39,797 bases of DNA from Adlercreutzia sp. ZJ473 (GTDB lineage Bacteria > Actinomycetota > Coriobacteriia > Coriobacteriales > Eggerthellaceae), in the NCBI RefSeq assembly GCF_013185065.1, contig NZ_JAAVTO010000023.1:1-39797 (forward strand), given 5' to 3'. This document shows, piece by piece, positions 8,402 through 15,377 of the stretch; position 1 is the stretch's first letter; every line of letters begins with the position of its first letter. Made by a program: the position numbers and the translations under genes. The notes beneath the pieces were generated by a model that was given only the letters and a program-made list of their open reading frames with translations, had not been told where the DNA came from and did not search any database.

Positions 8402-8551
8402 ATGGCGCTTGAGGACGAGGCGCTGCTTTCTGACGTCAGGGTGGATGTCGGCGGGTATGGGGTCATCTGGAATGATGAGCTTGACTTGTCATGTGGCGAG
8501 CTGTGGGAGCATGGCGAAGATGGCAGCTACGTAATCGAGCAAACGGCCTAA
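8402..8551 (+). pseudogene. C-terminal fragment of a DUF2442 protein
   Basis: A 49-codon open frame starts 2 nt after the HTH-HipA stop codon. Its product contains LLSDVRVDVGGYGVIWNDE followed by LDLSCGELWEHG, the recognisable C-terminal half of DUF2442, a small family often found beside toxin-antitoxin or DUF4160 genes. The first half of the domain (usual length ~80-90 residues) is missing, so the gene has lost its 5' end or was joined here by recombination. Its TAA overlaps by 4 bp the stop codon of the opposite-strand PIN gene. It may still be translated by re-initiation; function is unlikely. Confidence 0.6.
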
Positions 8552-8970
8552 TTGTCAAGATCCAGTTGCGCCACGAGCTCAGCGGGAGTGACGACTTTGG
8601 TGATTGCCGACCGGTAATCGCTGATGTTGCGCGTGACGATGACATCTGCTTCTTCTTCCTGGGCCGTTTCGTCCATCACGGCGTCTTCGAAGTCGCCTAC
8701 CGCGGAGAAGCTTGCCCTCAAGCAAGCATGTGCTGTCGTATCTGCTACGCTGAAGATCTCATACAGGTATCTGATCGCCTGATTGCACTTCTCGTTGTCA
8801 TGGAAATGCCGATGCATAAGATAGAACACGTCCGTTATGGCTTTGGCCGTCGTCATTCCCTCGATGACGCTGTTTGCGCTTGCGAGGAAGATGCGCTTGG
8901 AGTTTTCTAGGAAGGGCTCGCGTGCCTGGAGAACGTCGATCAGCACGCACGTGTCGACGAGGACTTTCAA
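8548..8970 (-). CDS. PIN-domain ribonuclease toxin (VapC-like)
   Basis: The 140-residue protein begins MKVLVDTCVLIDVL (Asp6, first catalytic acid of PIN nucleases) and continues with DFEDAVMDE and VIVTRNISDY, supplying the other acidic residues. Such toxins cleave tRNA or other RNA in the cytoplasm. The start is TTG 8970; the antitoxin stop TGA overlaps it (TTGA). AGGAGAG inside the antitoxin gene lies ~7 nt upstream, so translation is coupled. The 3' end overlaps the converging DUF2442 fragment by 4 bp. Confidence 0.8.
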   Translation of the reverse strand: MKVLVDTCVLIDVLQAREPFLENSKRIFLASANSVIEGMTTAKAITDVFYLMHRHFHDNEKCNQAIRYLYEIFSVADTTAHACLRASFSAVGDFEDAVMDETAQEEEADVIVTRNISDYRSAITKVVTPAELVAQLDLDN

Positions 8971-9182
8971 ATCGCAGCTCTCCTGTCATCGAGGGCAGCT
9001 TGAGCGTCGAAGTCGGATGGTAAAATGCCAACGAGCGATTCCACCAGGGCTTCTTTGTCGGAGTGAGTAGAGACTTGGCCGGGTGTGTCATCCCGATCTT
9101 TTCGAGCGAGATCGGGTTTTTGCCGAGAGGCATCGAGAAAACGCCTCGGCTTTTTCTTAGACTCTGCCACCGCAATCTCCAT
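8967..9182 (-). CDS. Phd/YefM-like antitoxin of the PIN toxin
   Basis: The 71-residue product starts MEIAVAESKKK and contains RRFLDASRQKP, resembling the Phd/YefM N-terminal pattern (hIAVAESKxxFSxxLDxxRxxP). Its tail ESLVGILPSDFDAQAALDDR resembles the toxin-binding C terminus of such antitoxins. ATG 9182 has an excellent site, GGAGGAC (minus strand 9192-9186), and is preferred over the upstream in-frame ATG 9224. The middle part fits the family poorly and may be degenerate. It would bind the PIN toxin and repress the operon. Two hairpins followed by T-runs lie antisense to it (9092-9155). Confidence 0.62.
   Translation of the reverse strand: MEIAVAESKKKPRRFLDASRQKPDLARKDRDDTPGQVSTHSDKEALVESLVGILPSDFDAQAALDDRRAAI
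9092..9155 (+). terminator. Two tandem terminator-like hairpins antisense to the antitoxin
   Basis: Hairpin 1: CCCGATCT (9092-9099) pairs with AGATCGGG (9109-9116), then TTTTT (9117-9121). Hairpin 2: GCCGA and GGC (9122-9126, 9129-9131) pair with GCC and TCGGC (9143-9150) around a 2-nt bulge, then TTTTT (9151-9155). Both read as intrinsic terminators on the plus strand, but no plus-strand gene ends here. The T-runs coincide with lysine codons of the antitoxin, so part of the signal may be incidental. Confidence 0.4.
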
Positions 9183-9726
9183 GGCGTCCTCCATTGCGTG
9201 ATGCTGATGACTGATGGGGTTCATTGTATTCCCATTTTGCGTGCTTGCGTTTGCGATTCATTTGATTTTACAGCTCGGTTGCTTGTGCTCTACGCTTAGT
9301 CCCGGTGCTTTGTCATCCGAGCTTTACCAGCTGACTTGCCCTTCCGGCTGTCATGGCGGCCTCTCCTCATCAGCCTCGTTTACAATCTTATTGATCCCAT
9401 TTACAATCCCATCAATCCTCTCTTGTCGAAGGATCGAAACGAGAGTCGCTTATCAATGCGGCTTATCGCAAGGATCATGACGCTCGCAAGTTGATTGAGG
9501 CGCGCGTGCTTTCCGGCAGGATAGAGCTTCTCGGCTTCTCCAGCGCCGACCGTTCGATCGGCGCTGGAGAGTTGAAGTAGTTTTGAGCGGTTGTGCTTCC
9601 TGGCGACAACCTATGCTCGGAAAAGGCGGAAGACAGAGGCAAACGGGGGGAATGCCCCGAAAGCGCTTATGTTGGCGGCGCTCAGCAGGGGGAGAGACGG
9701 CGGCTGACTTGAAGAAGGCGGGTTGC
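9183..9726. other. Gene-poor decayed stretch before DUF512
   Basis: No convincing intact gene. AT content is higher than average at ~9220-9470. A plus-strand frame open to TAG 9578-9580 reads INAAYRKDHDARKLIEARVL and onward like the tail of a protein but has no start codon upstream; a frame shift separates it from another open frame (IDPIYNPINPLLSKDRNE). A strong stem, CTCCAGCGCCGA (9538-9549) with TCGGCGCTGGAG (9558-9569), precedes TTTT at 9581. Positions ~9600-9720 look like intergenic repeat DNA although the DUF512 frame stays open through them. I read this as remnants of accessory genes. Confidence 0.45.
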
Positions 9727-11529
9727 GTGGAGATTTACCCTTCACCAGACATAGTGCGGCAGGCGGACGACCGCCCGCGCGCCTGCGCCTGCGATGACGC
9801 GGAAGTTTCTGCTTGCGCCTGCGGCGAAGCGGAGGCTTCCGTACTTGCCTGCGCTTGCGACGAAGCGGAGGCTTCTGCGCCTGCTGACGCGCCCGCCAGC
9901 GCATCCGCATCGGCGCGAGGGTCCGCTCCCGCGCCCCGGCGCGCGGCTCGCTCCGCAGAGCCGCCTCGCGCGCTCATCACCGCCGTCGAGCCCGACTCGC
10001 CCGCCTATGACGCGGGCTTCGAGCCGGGATGCTACCTCACGAGCGTCGACGGGCAGCCCCTGCGGGACATCATCGACTGGCGCTGGCTCTCCGCCGAGGA
10101 CGTCATCGAGGTGGGGTACGTCGACCTCGACGGCGACGCGGGCGTGGTGGAGCTCGAGCGCGAGGAGGGGGAGGACTGGGGATTCACCTTCGAGGGCGTG
10201 GTGTTCGACGCCGTCAAGCTGTGCCGCAACGCATGCACGTTCTGCTTCATGCGCCAGCTGCCCGCGCACATGCGCCCCTCGCTCTCGCTGCGCGACGACG
10301 ACTTCCGCCTGAGCTTCCTGTCCGGCACCTTCGTGACGCTCACCAACTTGAGCGCCGAAGACGAGGCGCGCATCATCGAGCAGCACATCTCGCCTTTGCG
10401 CGTGTCGCTGCACGCGAGCGACCCCGCCGCGCGCCGCGCGCTCATCGGCCGCCATGCGCAGCACGGCCTCGACGCGCTCGACCGCCTGCTCGCGGCAGGC
10501 ATCGAGGTGCACGCGCAGATCGTGCTCGTGCCCGAGGCGAACGACGGCGACGTGCTGCGCGGGACGCTGGCGTGGGCCTACGCGCGCCCGAACATCCTGA
10601 ACGTCGGCATCGTGCCCCTCGGCTTCACCAAGCACCAGGCCTTCTTCGACCACAGCTTCAACGACCCGGCCGCCGCGCGCGCGGTCATCGACATCGTGGA
10701 GCCCTTCCAGCGCCGCGCGCTCGCCGAGCGCGGCGAGCCGTGGGTGCACGCGGCTGACGAGTTCTACCGCAACGCCTACCTGGCCGACACGGCGGAGAAG
10801 ATCCCTCCCACCAGCCATTACGGCGACTTCTCGCTCTTCGAGGACGGCATCGGCATCATCCGCTCCTACGTGGACGAGTTCGACGCGGCCTGCGCGGGCG
10901 GGCTCGCGCGCCGCGCCGCCGACGCGCTCGACGCCGCCGGTCTGCGCGTGCGCTACGTGGTGGGCGAGGCCATGCAGCCCTTCCTGGACCGCATGGTCGA
11001 GCGAAGCCCGCTGGCCGGCCGCCTCGTCCCCCTCACGGTGCGAAACACCTACTTCGGCGGCAATGTGGACGTCACCGGCCTCCTCTGCGCCTGCGACATC
11101 GTGCCCGCGATAAAAGAAGCTGTAGCGGAGAATGCTCCTGGGATGGACTTGGCCTTAGCGAGAATTGGCGAAAGCGCATCTTGGCAACAAAGTGATGTTC
11201 GAGGGGACGATCCGATGGTGCGCACCAAGCGAGTTCCGCACGAGCCGGAAGCGCCAGCGGCGCTTCCGAGCGAGCAGGACTGTCTGAGCGACTGCGCTCC
11301 ATCGGATCGTCCCCTGCGGGAGATGTGCGGACGAAGCACTTTCGCTCATTTGCGCGACCTCTTCGTCATCCCGCGCGTCATCTTGAACGACGCCGGCGTG
11401 ACGCTCGACGACGCTACCGTAGAGGATATGGAGAAGGCCGCGGGCACGCCCATCAGCGTGGTATCCTGTAACCCGTTAGATTACCTAACCGAAATCATCA
11501 ACCTGGCCGCTGCGGGGCGGGCCCTCTGA
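9727..11529 (+). CDS. DUF512 PDZ/radical-SAM-type iron-sulfur protein
   Basis: A PDZ-like domain (ITAVEPDSPAYDAGFEPG) near residues 80-140 precedes a radical-SAM-like motif CRNACTFCFM (CX3CX2C, ~166-173) and the DUF512 C-terminal domain (VPLTVRNTYFGGNVDVTGLL ... DLFVIPRVILNDAGVTLDD). Its reaction is unknown; the family is often encoded beside der, as here. The frame is open from TTG 9583, but GTG 9727 has AGAAGGCG just upstream; no ATG, GTG or TTG in frame lies between GTG 9754 and the PDZ domain. Two oddities: a Cys/Ala-rich triplicated repeat before the PDZ domain, and a ~59-residue palindromic insertion at 11168-11345 inside DUF512. Confidence 0.85.
   Translation: MEIYPSPDIVRQADDRPRACACDDAEVSACACGEAEASVLACACDEAEASAPADAPASASASARGSAPAPRRAARSAEPPRALITAVEPDSPAYDAGFEPGCYLTSVDGQPLRDIIDWRWLSAEDVIEVGYVDLDGDAGVVELEREEGEDWGFTFEGVVFDAVKLCRNACTFCFMRQLPAHMRPSLSLRDDDFRLSFLSGTFVTLTNLSAEDEARIIEQHISPLRVSLHASDPAARRALIGRHAQHGLDALDRLLAAGIEVHAQIVLVPEANDGDVLRGTLAWAYARPNILNVGIVPLGFTKHQAFFDHSFNDPAAARAVIDIVEPFQRRALAERGEPWVHAADEFYRNAYLADTAEKIPPTSHYGDFSLFEDGIGIIRSYVDEFDAACAGGLARRAADALDAAGLRVRYVVGEAMQPFLDRMVERSPLAGRLVPLTVRNTYFGGNVDVTGLLCACDIVPAIKEAVAENAPGMDLALARIGESASWQQSDVRGDDPMVRTKRVPHEPEAPAALPSEQDCLSDCAPSDRPLREMCGRSTFAHLRDLFVIPRVILNDAGVTLDDATVEDMEKAAGTPISVVSCNPLDYLTEIINLAAAGRAL
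9780..9886 (+). repeat. Degenerate tandem repeat coding a Cys/Ala-rich segment
   Basis: Three imperfect copies (units of ~30-36 bp) encode ACACDDAEVS, ACACGEAEASVL and ACACDEAEAS in the DUF512 N terminus. Units two and three share GAAGCGGAGGCTTC, itself a small hairpin. This is low-complexity, probably fast-evolving coding DNA. Confidence 0.65.
11168..11345. repeat. Long palindromic element inside the DUF512 gene
   Basis: Nested inverted repeats: an outer pair GCGAAAGCGC (11168-11177) / GCACTTTCGC (11336-11345), 9/10; a perfect 16-bp pair GGGGACGATCCGATGG (11203-11218) / CCATCGGATCGTCCCC (11299-11314); and an apical perfect 10-bp pair CGGAAGCGCC (11246-11255) / GGCGCTTCCG (11259-11268) around AGC. 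The encoded segment interrupts DUF512 between its AIKEAVAEN and DLFVIPRV parts and resembles no domain, so it looks like a REP- or MITE-like insertion kept in frame. Confidence 0.65.
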
Positions 11530-11592
11530 GCGTGCGCCTCGCGCACCGCGCAGGGCAGGCCGCGAAGCCCTCGACCATAGAAGGAACGAATC

Positions 11593-12906
11593 ATGGCATT
11601 ACCTCTCGTCGCCGTCGTCGGGCGTCCCAACGTGGGCAAGTCCACGCTGGTGAACCGCATCGCGCAGACTGGCGAGGCCATCGTGCACGAGATGCGCGGC
11701 GTCACGCGCGACCGCTCGTACCACAAGGCCGACTGGAACGGCATCGACTTCACGCTCGTCGACACGGGCGGCATCGAGATGGGCAACGAGGACGCCTTCC
11801 AGAGCTCCATCCGCGCGCAGGCGTTCGAGGCCACGCGCCAAGCTGACGTCATCGTGTTCCTCGTCGACGGCAAGACCGGCATCAACGCCGACGACGAGGA
11901 GGTGGCGCGCATCCTGCGCCGCGCGAACAAGCCGGTGTTCCTCGCGGTGAACAAGATGGACAACCCCTCGAAGGAGGACGCCATCTGGGAGTTCTACAAC
12001 CTGGGGCTCGGCGACCCGTGGCCGGTGTCGGCGACGCACGGGCACGGCACGGGCGATCTGCTCGACGAGGTCACAGCCGAGCTGGCCAAGCTCGACTACG
12101 ACGGGCAGGACGAGGTGCCGGCCGTCAACGTGGCCATCATCGGCCGCCCGAACGCGGGCAAGTCCTCGCTCACCAACCGGCTCACCAACGACGAGCGCTC
12201 CATCGTGAGCGACGTGGCGGGCACCACGCGCGACGCCGTGGACACGCTCGTGGAGCACGAGGGCGAGCTCTACCGCATCGTCGACACGGCGGGCCTGCGC
12301 CGCAAGAGCCACATCGACGAGGACGTGGAGTACTACGGGTTCGTGCGCGCCATGCGCGCGATCGACCGCGCCGACGTGGCGCTGCTCGTGATCGACGGCA
12401 CGCTCGGCCTCACCAACGAGGACCAGCGCGTGGCGGGCTACGCGGCCGAGCGCGGCTGCGCGATGGCCATCATCCTGAACAAGTGGGACATCGTGGAGGG
12501 CCCCGAGGCCAAGCAGAAGATCCGCGAGCTCATCGAGGACCGCATGACGTTCGTGGGCTACGCGCCCGTGATCGCCGTCTCGGCGCTGACCGGCAAGAAG
12601 GTCGACCGCGTGTGGGACGTCATCGACCAGGCGTATGCGGGCTACTCCACCGAGATACCCACGAGCCAGCTCAACGCGTGGCTCGCCGGCATCCGCGAGA
12701 CGGGCCACACCGTGAGCAAGGGGAAGGCCCTTCTGCGCATGAAGTACGTCACGCAGACCTCCACGTGCCCGCCGCAGTTCACGTTCTTCTGCAACCGTCC
12801 CGACATCGTGGACGACAACTACGAGCGCTACCTCGAGAACCGCCTGCGCGAGCGGTTCAACCTGGAGGGAACGCCCATCCGCCTCAAGTTCAAGAAGAAG
12901 GACTAG
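11593..12906 (+). CDS. der: Ribosome-assembly GTPase Der (EngA)
   Basis: A tandem GTPase needed for 50S subunit maturation. Two G domains are visible: GRPNVGKSTLVNRI with DTGG and NKMD in the first half, and GRPNAGKSSLTNRL with DTAG and NKWD in the second. A KH-like C-terminal domain ends in LKFKKKD. The 437-residue length is typical. AGAAGGA lies just upstream of ATG 11593. It is followed after 3 nt by plsY; the DUF512-der-plsY-gpsA order suggests one operon. Confidence 0.97.
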   Translation: MALPLVAVVGRPNVGKSTLVNRIAQTGEAIVHEMRGVTRDRSYHKADWNGIDFTLVDTGGIEMGNEDAFQSSIRAQAFEATRQADVIVFLVDGKTGINADDEEVARILRRANKPVFLAVNKMDNPSKEDAIWEFYNLGLGDPWPVSATHGHGTGDLLDEVTAELAKLDYDGQDEVPAVNVAIIGRPNAGKSSLTNRLTNDERSIVSDVAGTTRDAVDTLVEHEGELYRIVDTAGLRRKSHIDEDVEYYGFVRAMRAIDRADVALLVIDGTLGLTNEDQRVAGYAAERGCAMAIILNKWDIVEGPEAKQKIRELIEDRMTFVGYAPVIAVSALTGKKVDRVWDVIDQAYAGYSTEIPTSQLNAWLAGIRETGHTVSKGKALLRMKYVTQTSTCPPQFTFFCNRPDIVDDNYERYLENRLRERFNLEGTPIRLKFKKKD

Positions 12907-12909
12907 CCC

Positions 12910-13617
12910 ATGCTCGGCGTGCTTCTGTGGGCCATCGGCCTGTTCGTCGCCTGCTTCCTCCTCGGCTCCATCCCGTGGGGCGTGATCATCTCGCGGGTGT
13001 TCTTCCACAAGGACATCCGCGACGAGGGATCGGGCAACATCGGCACCACCAACGCCATGCGCTCGATGGGCAAGGCGGGCGGCGGCGCGGTGTTCGTGCT
13101 CGACTTCGGGAAGGGCGTGCTCTCGGGCGTGCTCGCGACGCTCGTGGCGCCCTACGTGCAGGGCTCGCTCGTCGTGAGCGCCGCCCAGGCGGGGAGCTTC
13201 GGCGGCATGCTCGTGGCGGAGACCGCGCCTGTCGCCGAGAGCGCGCTCGCGCTCTGCTTCGGCGTGGCCTTCTTCGGCTGCGTGTGGGGGCACATCTTCA
13301 GCCCGTGGCTGGGCTTCAAGGGCGGCAAGGGCATCGCGGTGGCCGTGGGCTGCCTGTTCGTGGTGTTCGGGCCCGTCGGAGCGCTGCTCGAGATCGCGAT
13401 CTTCGCCGTGCTGGTGGTGACCACGCGCTACGTGTCGGTGGGCTCGATCGCCGCGGCGGCGGCCTGCCCGTTCTTCTCGCTGTACTACCTGTGGGGCCAC
13501 GGGCTCGCCGTGGCGCTCATGACGGTGGGCGCGCTCACGGTGGTGTGGGCGCACCGCGGCAACATAGCGCGCCTGCGCGCGGGCAACGAGCGCAGGGTCG
13601 GGGACAAGAAGAAGTAG
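12910..13617 (+). CDS. plsY: Acyl-phosphate:glycerol-3-phosphate acyltransferase PlsY
   Basis: An integral membrane enzyme acylating glycerol-3-phosphate from acyl-phosphate, the product of PlsX (encoded at 36888). Family motifs are GSIPWGVI, GSGNIGTTNAMR and GFKGGKGIAVAVG, with several hydrophobic segments across 235 residues. It starts 3 nt after der and is followed by gpsA, which supplies its substrate. The length is slightly above the usual ~200 because of an Ala-rich stretch near residues 95-115. Confidence 0.95.
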   Translation: MLGVLLWAIGLFVACFLLGSIPWGVIISRVFFHKDIRDEGSGNIGTTNAMRSMGKAGGGAVFVLDFGKGVLSGVLATLVAPYVQGSLVVSAAQAGSFGGMLVAETAPVAESALALCFGVAFFGCVWGHIFSPWLGFKGGKGIAVAVGCLFVVFGPVGALLEIAIFAVLVVTTRYVSVGSIAAAAACPFFSLYYLWGHGLAVALMTVGALTVVWAHRGNIARLRAGNERRVGDKKK

Positions 13618-13632
13618 GGAGTTGAGCTCATC

Positions 13633-14637
13633 ATGAAGGTTGCGGTTATCGGCGCGGGGTCGTGGGGCACGGCGCTCTCCCAGGTGCTCGCGACGAACGG
13701 GCACGACGTGGCGCTGTGGGCGCGCAACCCCGCGGTGGTCGCGGGCGTGAACGAGCAGCACAGAAACCCGCGCTACCTGACGGACTCCGCGCTCTCGCCG
13801 CGCGTGCGCGCGACGCTCTCCTACGCCGACGCGCTCGCCGACGCGCGCGCCGTGGTGGTGGTCACGCCCTCGCACATCATGCGCAGCGTGGGAGCCGAGC
13901 TCGCCGGGCTCGTCGCGCCCGAGACCCCCGTCGTCATCTGCTCGAAGGGCGTCGAGGAGAAGACTGGCATGCTGCCCATCGCCGTCCTCGCCGACGAGGT
14001 GGGCAACCCCGCGCGCATGGCCGTGCTCTCCGGCCCCAACCACGCCGAGGAGATCATCTGCGGGAAGCCTGCCGCCACGGTCATCGCGAGCACGTCGGAG
14101 GCGACGGCGGTGCTCTTCCGCGACCTGTTCGCCACGGACACCTTCCGCACCTACACGTCGTCCGACGCGGCGGGCGTGGAGCTCTGCGCGGCGTTCAAGA
14201 ACGTGATCGCCATCGCCGTGGGCATCTCCTACGGGCTGGGCTACGGCGACAACACCGCGTCGCTTCTGATCACGCGCGGGCTCGCCGAGATGAGCCGCAT
14301 GGTGGTGGCCTGCGGCGGCGAGGCGATCACGTGCATGGGGCTCGCGGGCGCGGGCGACATGGTGGCCACGTGCATGTCGAAGCACTCGCGCAACCGCCGC
14401 TTCGGCGAGGACTACGTGGCGCGCGGCCGCACGCTCGACGACTTCGCCGCCGACACGCACATGGTGGTGGAGGGAGCGCTCGCGTGCAAGACGCTCGAGG
14501 TGCTCTCGGAGCGCCATCACGTGGAGCTGCCCATCACCGACACGGTGCGCGAGATCGTCTGGAAGGGGGCCGACGCGGCCACCGCCGCGCGCCTTCTCGC
14601 CGACCGCCCGCTGACCACGGAGTTCTACGGGCTGTAG
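13633..14637 (+). CDS. gpsA: Glycerol-3-phosphate dehydrogenase [NAD(P)+]
   Basis: Reduces dihydroxyacetone phosphate to sn-glycerol-3-phosphate for phospholipids. The N-terminal Rossmann motif GAGSWGTAL (residues ~7-15) is followed by LSGPNHAEEI, the catalytic-lysine region AAFKNVIAIAVGI, and GLAGAGDMVATC. The 334-residue length is typical. It begins 15 nt after plsY with GGGAGTTGAG upstream of ATG 13633. It ends just before the repeat-bearing 14640-14835 gap. Confidence 0.96.
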   Translation: MKVAVIGAGSWGTALSQVLATNGHDVALWARNPAVVAGVNEQHRNPRYLTDSALSPRVRATLSYADALADARAVVVVTPSHIMRSVGAELAGLVAPETPVVICSKGVEEKTGMLPIAVLADEVGNPARMAVLSGPNHAEEIICGKPAATVIASTSEATAVLFRDLFATDTFRTYTSSDAAGVELCAAFKNVIAIAVGISYGLGYGDNTASLLITRGLAEMSRMVVACGGEAITCMGLAGAGDMVATCMSKHSRNRRFGEDYVARGRTLDDFAADTHMVVEGALACKTLEVLSERHHVELPITDTVREIVWKGADAATAARLLADRPLTTEFYGL

Positions 14638-14645
14638 GTTTTGCC

Positions 14646-14695
14646 GCTGCGAAGGGCCGGGGCGGAACTGGCCGACGCTGCGAAGGGCCGGGGCG
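14646..14695 (+). repeat. Direct repeat pair downstream of gpsA
   Basis: GCTGCGAAGGGCCGGGGCG occurs at 14646-14664 and again at 14677-14695, a 31-bp period; the second copy runs into the 118-bp element that follows. GCGAAGGGC can pair with GCCCTTCTCGC downstream, so the region may fold as a terminator-like structure lacking a T-run. Confidence 0.65.
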
Positions 14696-14790
14696 TCCCA
14701 GCCCTTCTCGCCCTACGTGCTCGTCGCGCACGAAGTACGCTTCCTCGCGCTTTCGCGGCAATTCGGGGCGTCCCAGCCCTTCTCGCTGAC
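14673..14790 (-). repeat. 118-bp intergenic element, copy A
   Basis: Read on the minus strand it begins GTCAGCGAG (14790-14782), has the central GCGTACTTCG (14740-14731) and ends GCAGCGTCG (14681-14673). Copy B at 19106-19223 has the same length, ends and core with an otherwise different sequence. Inside copy A a 22-bp direct repeat beginning GGGGCGTCCC occurs at 14690-14711 and 14765-14786. It lies between the converging gpsA and alkyltransferase-like genes. Confidence 0.7.
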
Positions 14791-14835
14791 GTTGCCGATT
14801 ACGTGAGGGAAGAGGGCTCGCGCTTTGGGCGCCCG

Positions 14836-15327
14836 TTACGCGTGCCTTCGCTCCAGCTCGAGGAACGCGGCGCGCAGCTGGGCGCCGCGGTCGGCGCCGG
14901 TGGGGCGGCCGTTGGCGCCCACCACGCGGTGCGCGGGGACGATCACCGCGAGCGGGTTTCTTCGCACGGCGGCCCCGACCATGCGGTAGGCCTCGGGCTG
15001 GCCGATGGCCTCGGCGATGTCGCGGTTGGTGCGCGTCTGCCCGTAGGGGATGGCCTCGATGGCGCGCCACACCTTCACCTGGAAGTCGCTCCCCTCGAGC
15101 ACGGCGGGCACGTCGAAGGAGGTGCGCTTGCCGGCGAAGAACTCGAGCAGCTGGGTCGAGCAGGCGTTCGTCGCCTCGGCAGGCCGCCGCTCGCCGTCCA
15201 GGCGCACGTCGCCGAGCGCCACGGCGCAGACGGCGCCAGCGCGCTCGGCGATGGTGACGGGCCCGTACGGCGTGGGGTAGACGTAGTAGGTGAGCTTGTC
15301 GCGGGGGGCTGCTGCGAAATGGGCCAT
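14836..15327 (-). CDS. Alkyltransferase-like protein lacking the catalytic Cys
   Basis: The fold is that of O6-methylguanine-DNA methyltransferase (Ogt/MGMT): an N-terminal domain (residues ~12-80), then FQVKVWRAIEAIPYGQTRT, AYRMVGAAVRRNP and the active-site region VIVPAHRVVG. The acceptor Cys of PCHR is replaced by Ala at residue ~132; the codon is clearly GCG. The DNA-flipping Arg is kept (~R115). Such ATL proteins bind alkylated guanine and flag it for nucleotide excision repair. At 163 residues it is longer than many ATLs because the N-terminal domain is retained. ATG 15327 has GAAAGGAC upstream; ATG 15351 would include that site. Confidence 0.85.
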   Translation of the reverse strand: MAHFAAAPRDKLTYYVYPTPYGPVTIAERAGAVCAVALGDVRLDGERRPAEATNACSTQLLEFFAGKRTSFDVPAVLEGSDFQVKVWRAIEAIPYGQTRTNRDIAEAIGQPEAYRMVGAAVRRNPLAVIVPAHRVVGANGRPTGADRGAQLRAAFLELERRHA

Positions 15328-15377
15328 GCGGCGTCCTTTCAGGTGAAGCATGCGGCCATTATACGGCAGCTTCGCCG

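Noticed and set aside
9353-9478. Apparent small minus-strand gene in the decayed stretch
   Set aside because: On re-reading, a stop codon breaks the frame after ~22 codons; only disconnected fragments remain.
9583-9726. DUF512 start at TTG 9583
   Set aside because: The open frame reaches this far, but the sequence looks like intergenic repeat, no ribosome-binding site fits, and GTG 9727 has a good one.
11599-14520. 973-codon minus-strand open frame opposite der, plsY and gpsA
   Set aside because: Antisense of three well-supported genes; His/Arg/Val-rich with no family resemblance.
14690-14786. Possible CRISPR-like pair of 22-bp repeats
   Set aside because: Only two copies, with a palindromic 53-bp spacer inside a repeat element and no cas genes.
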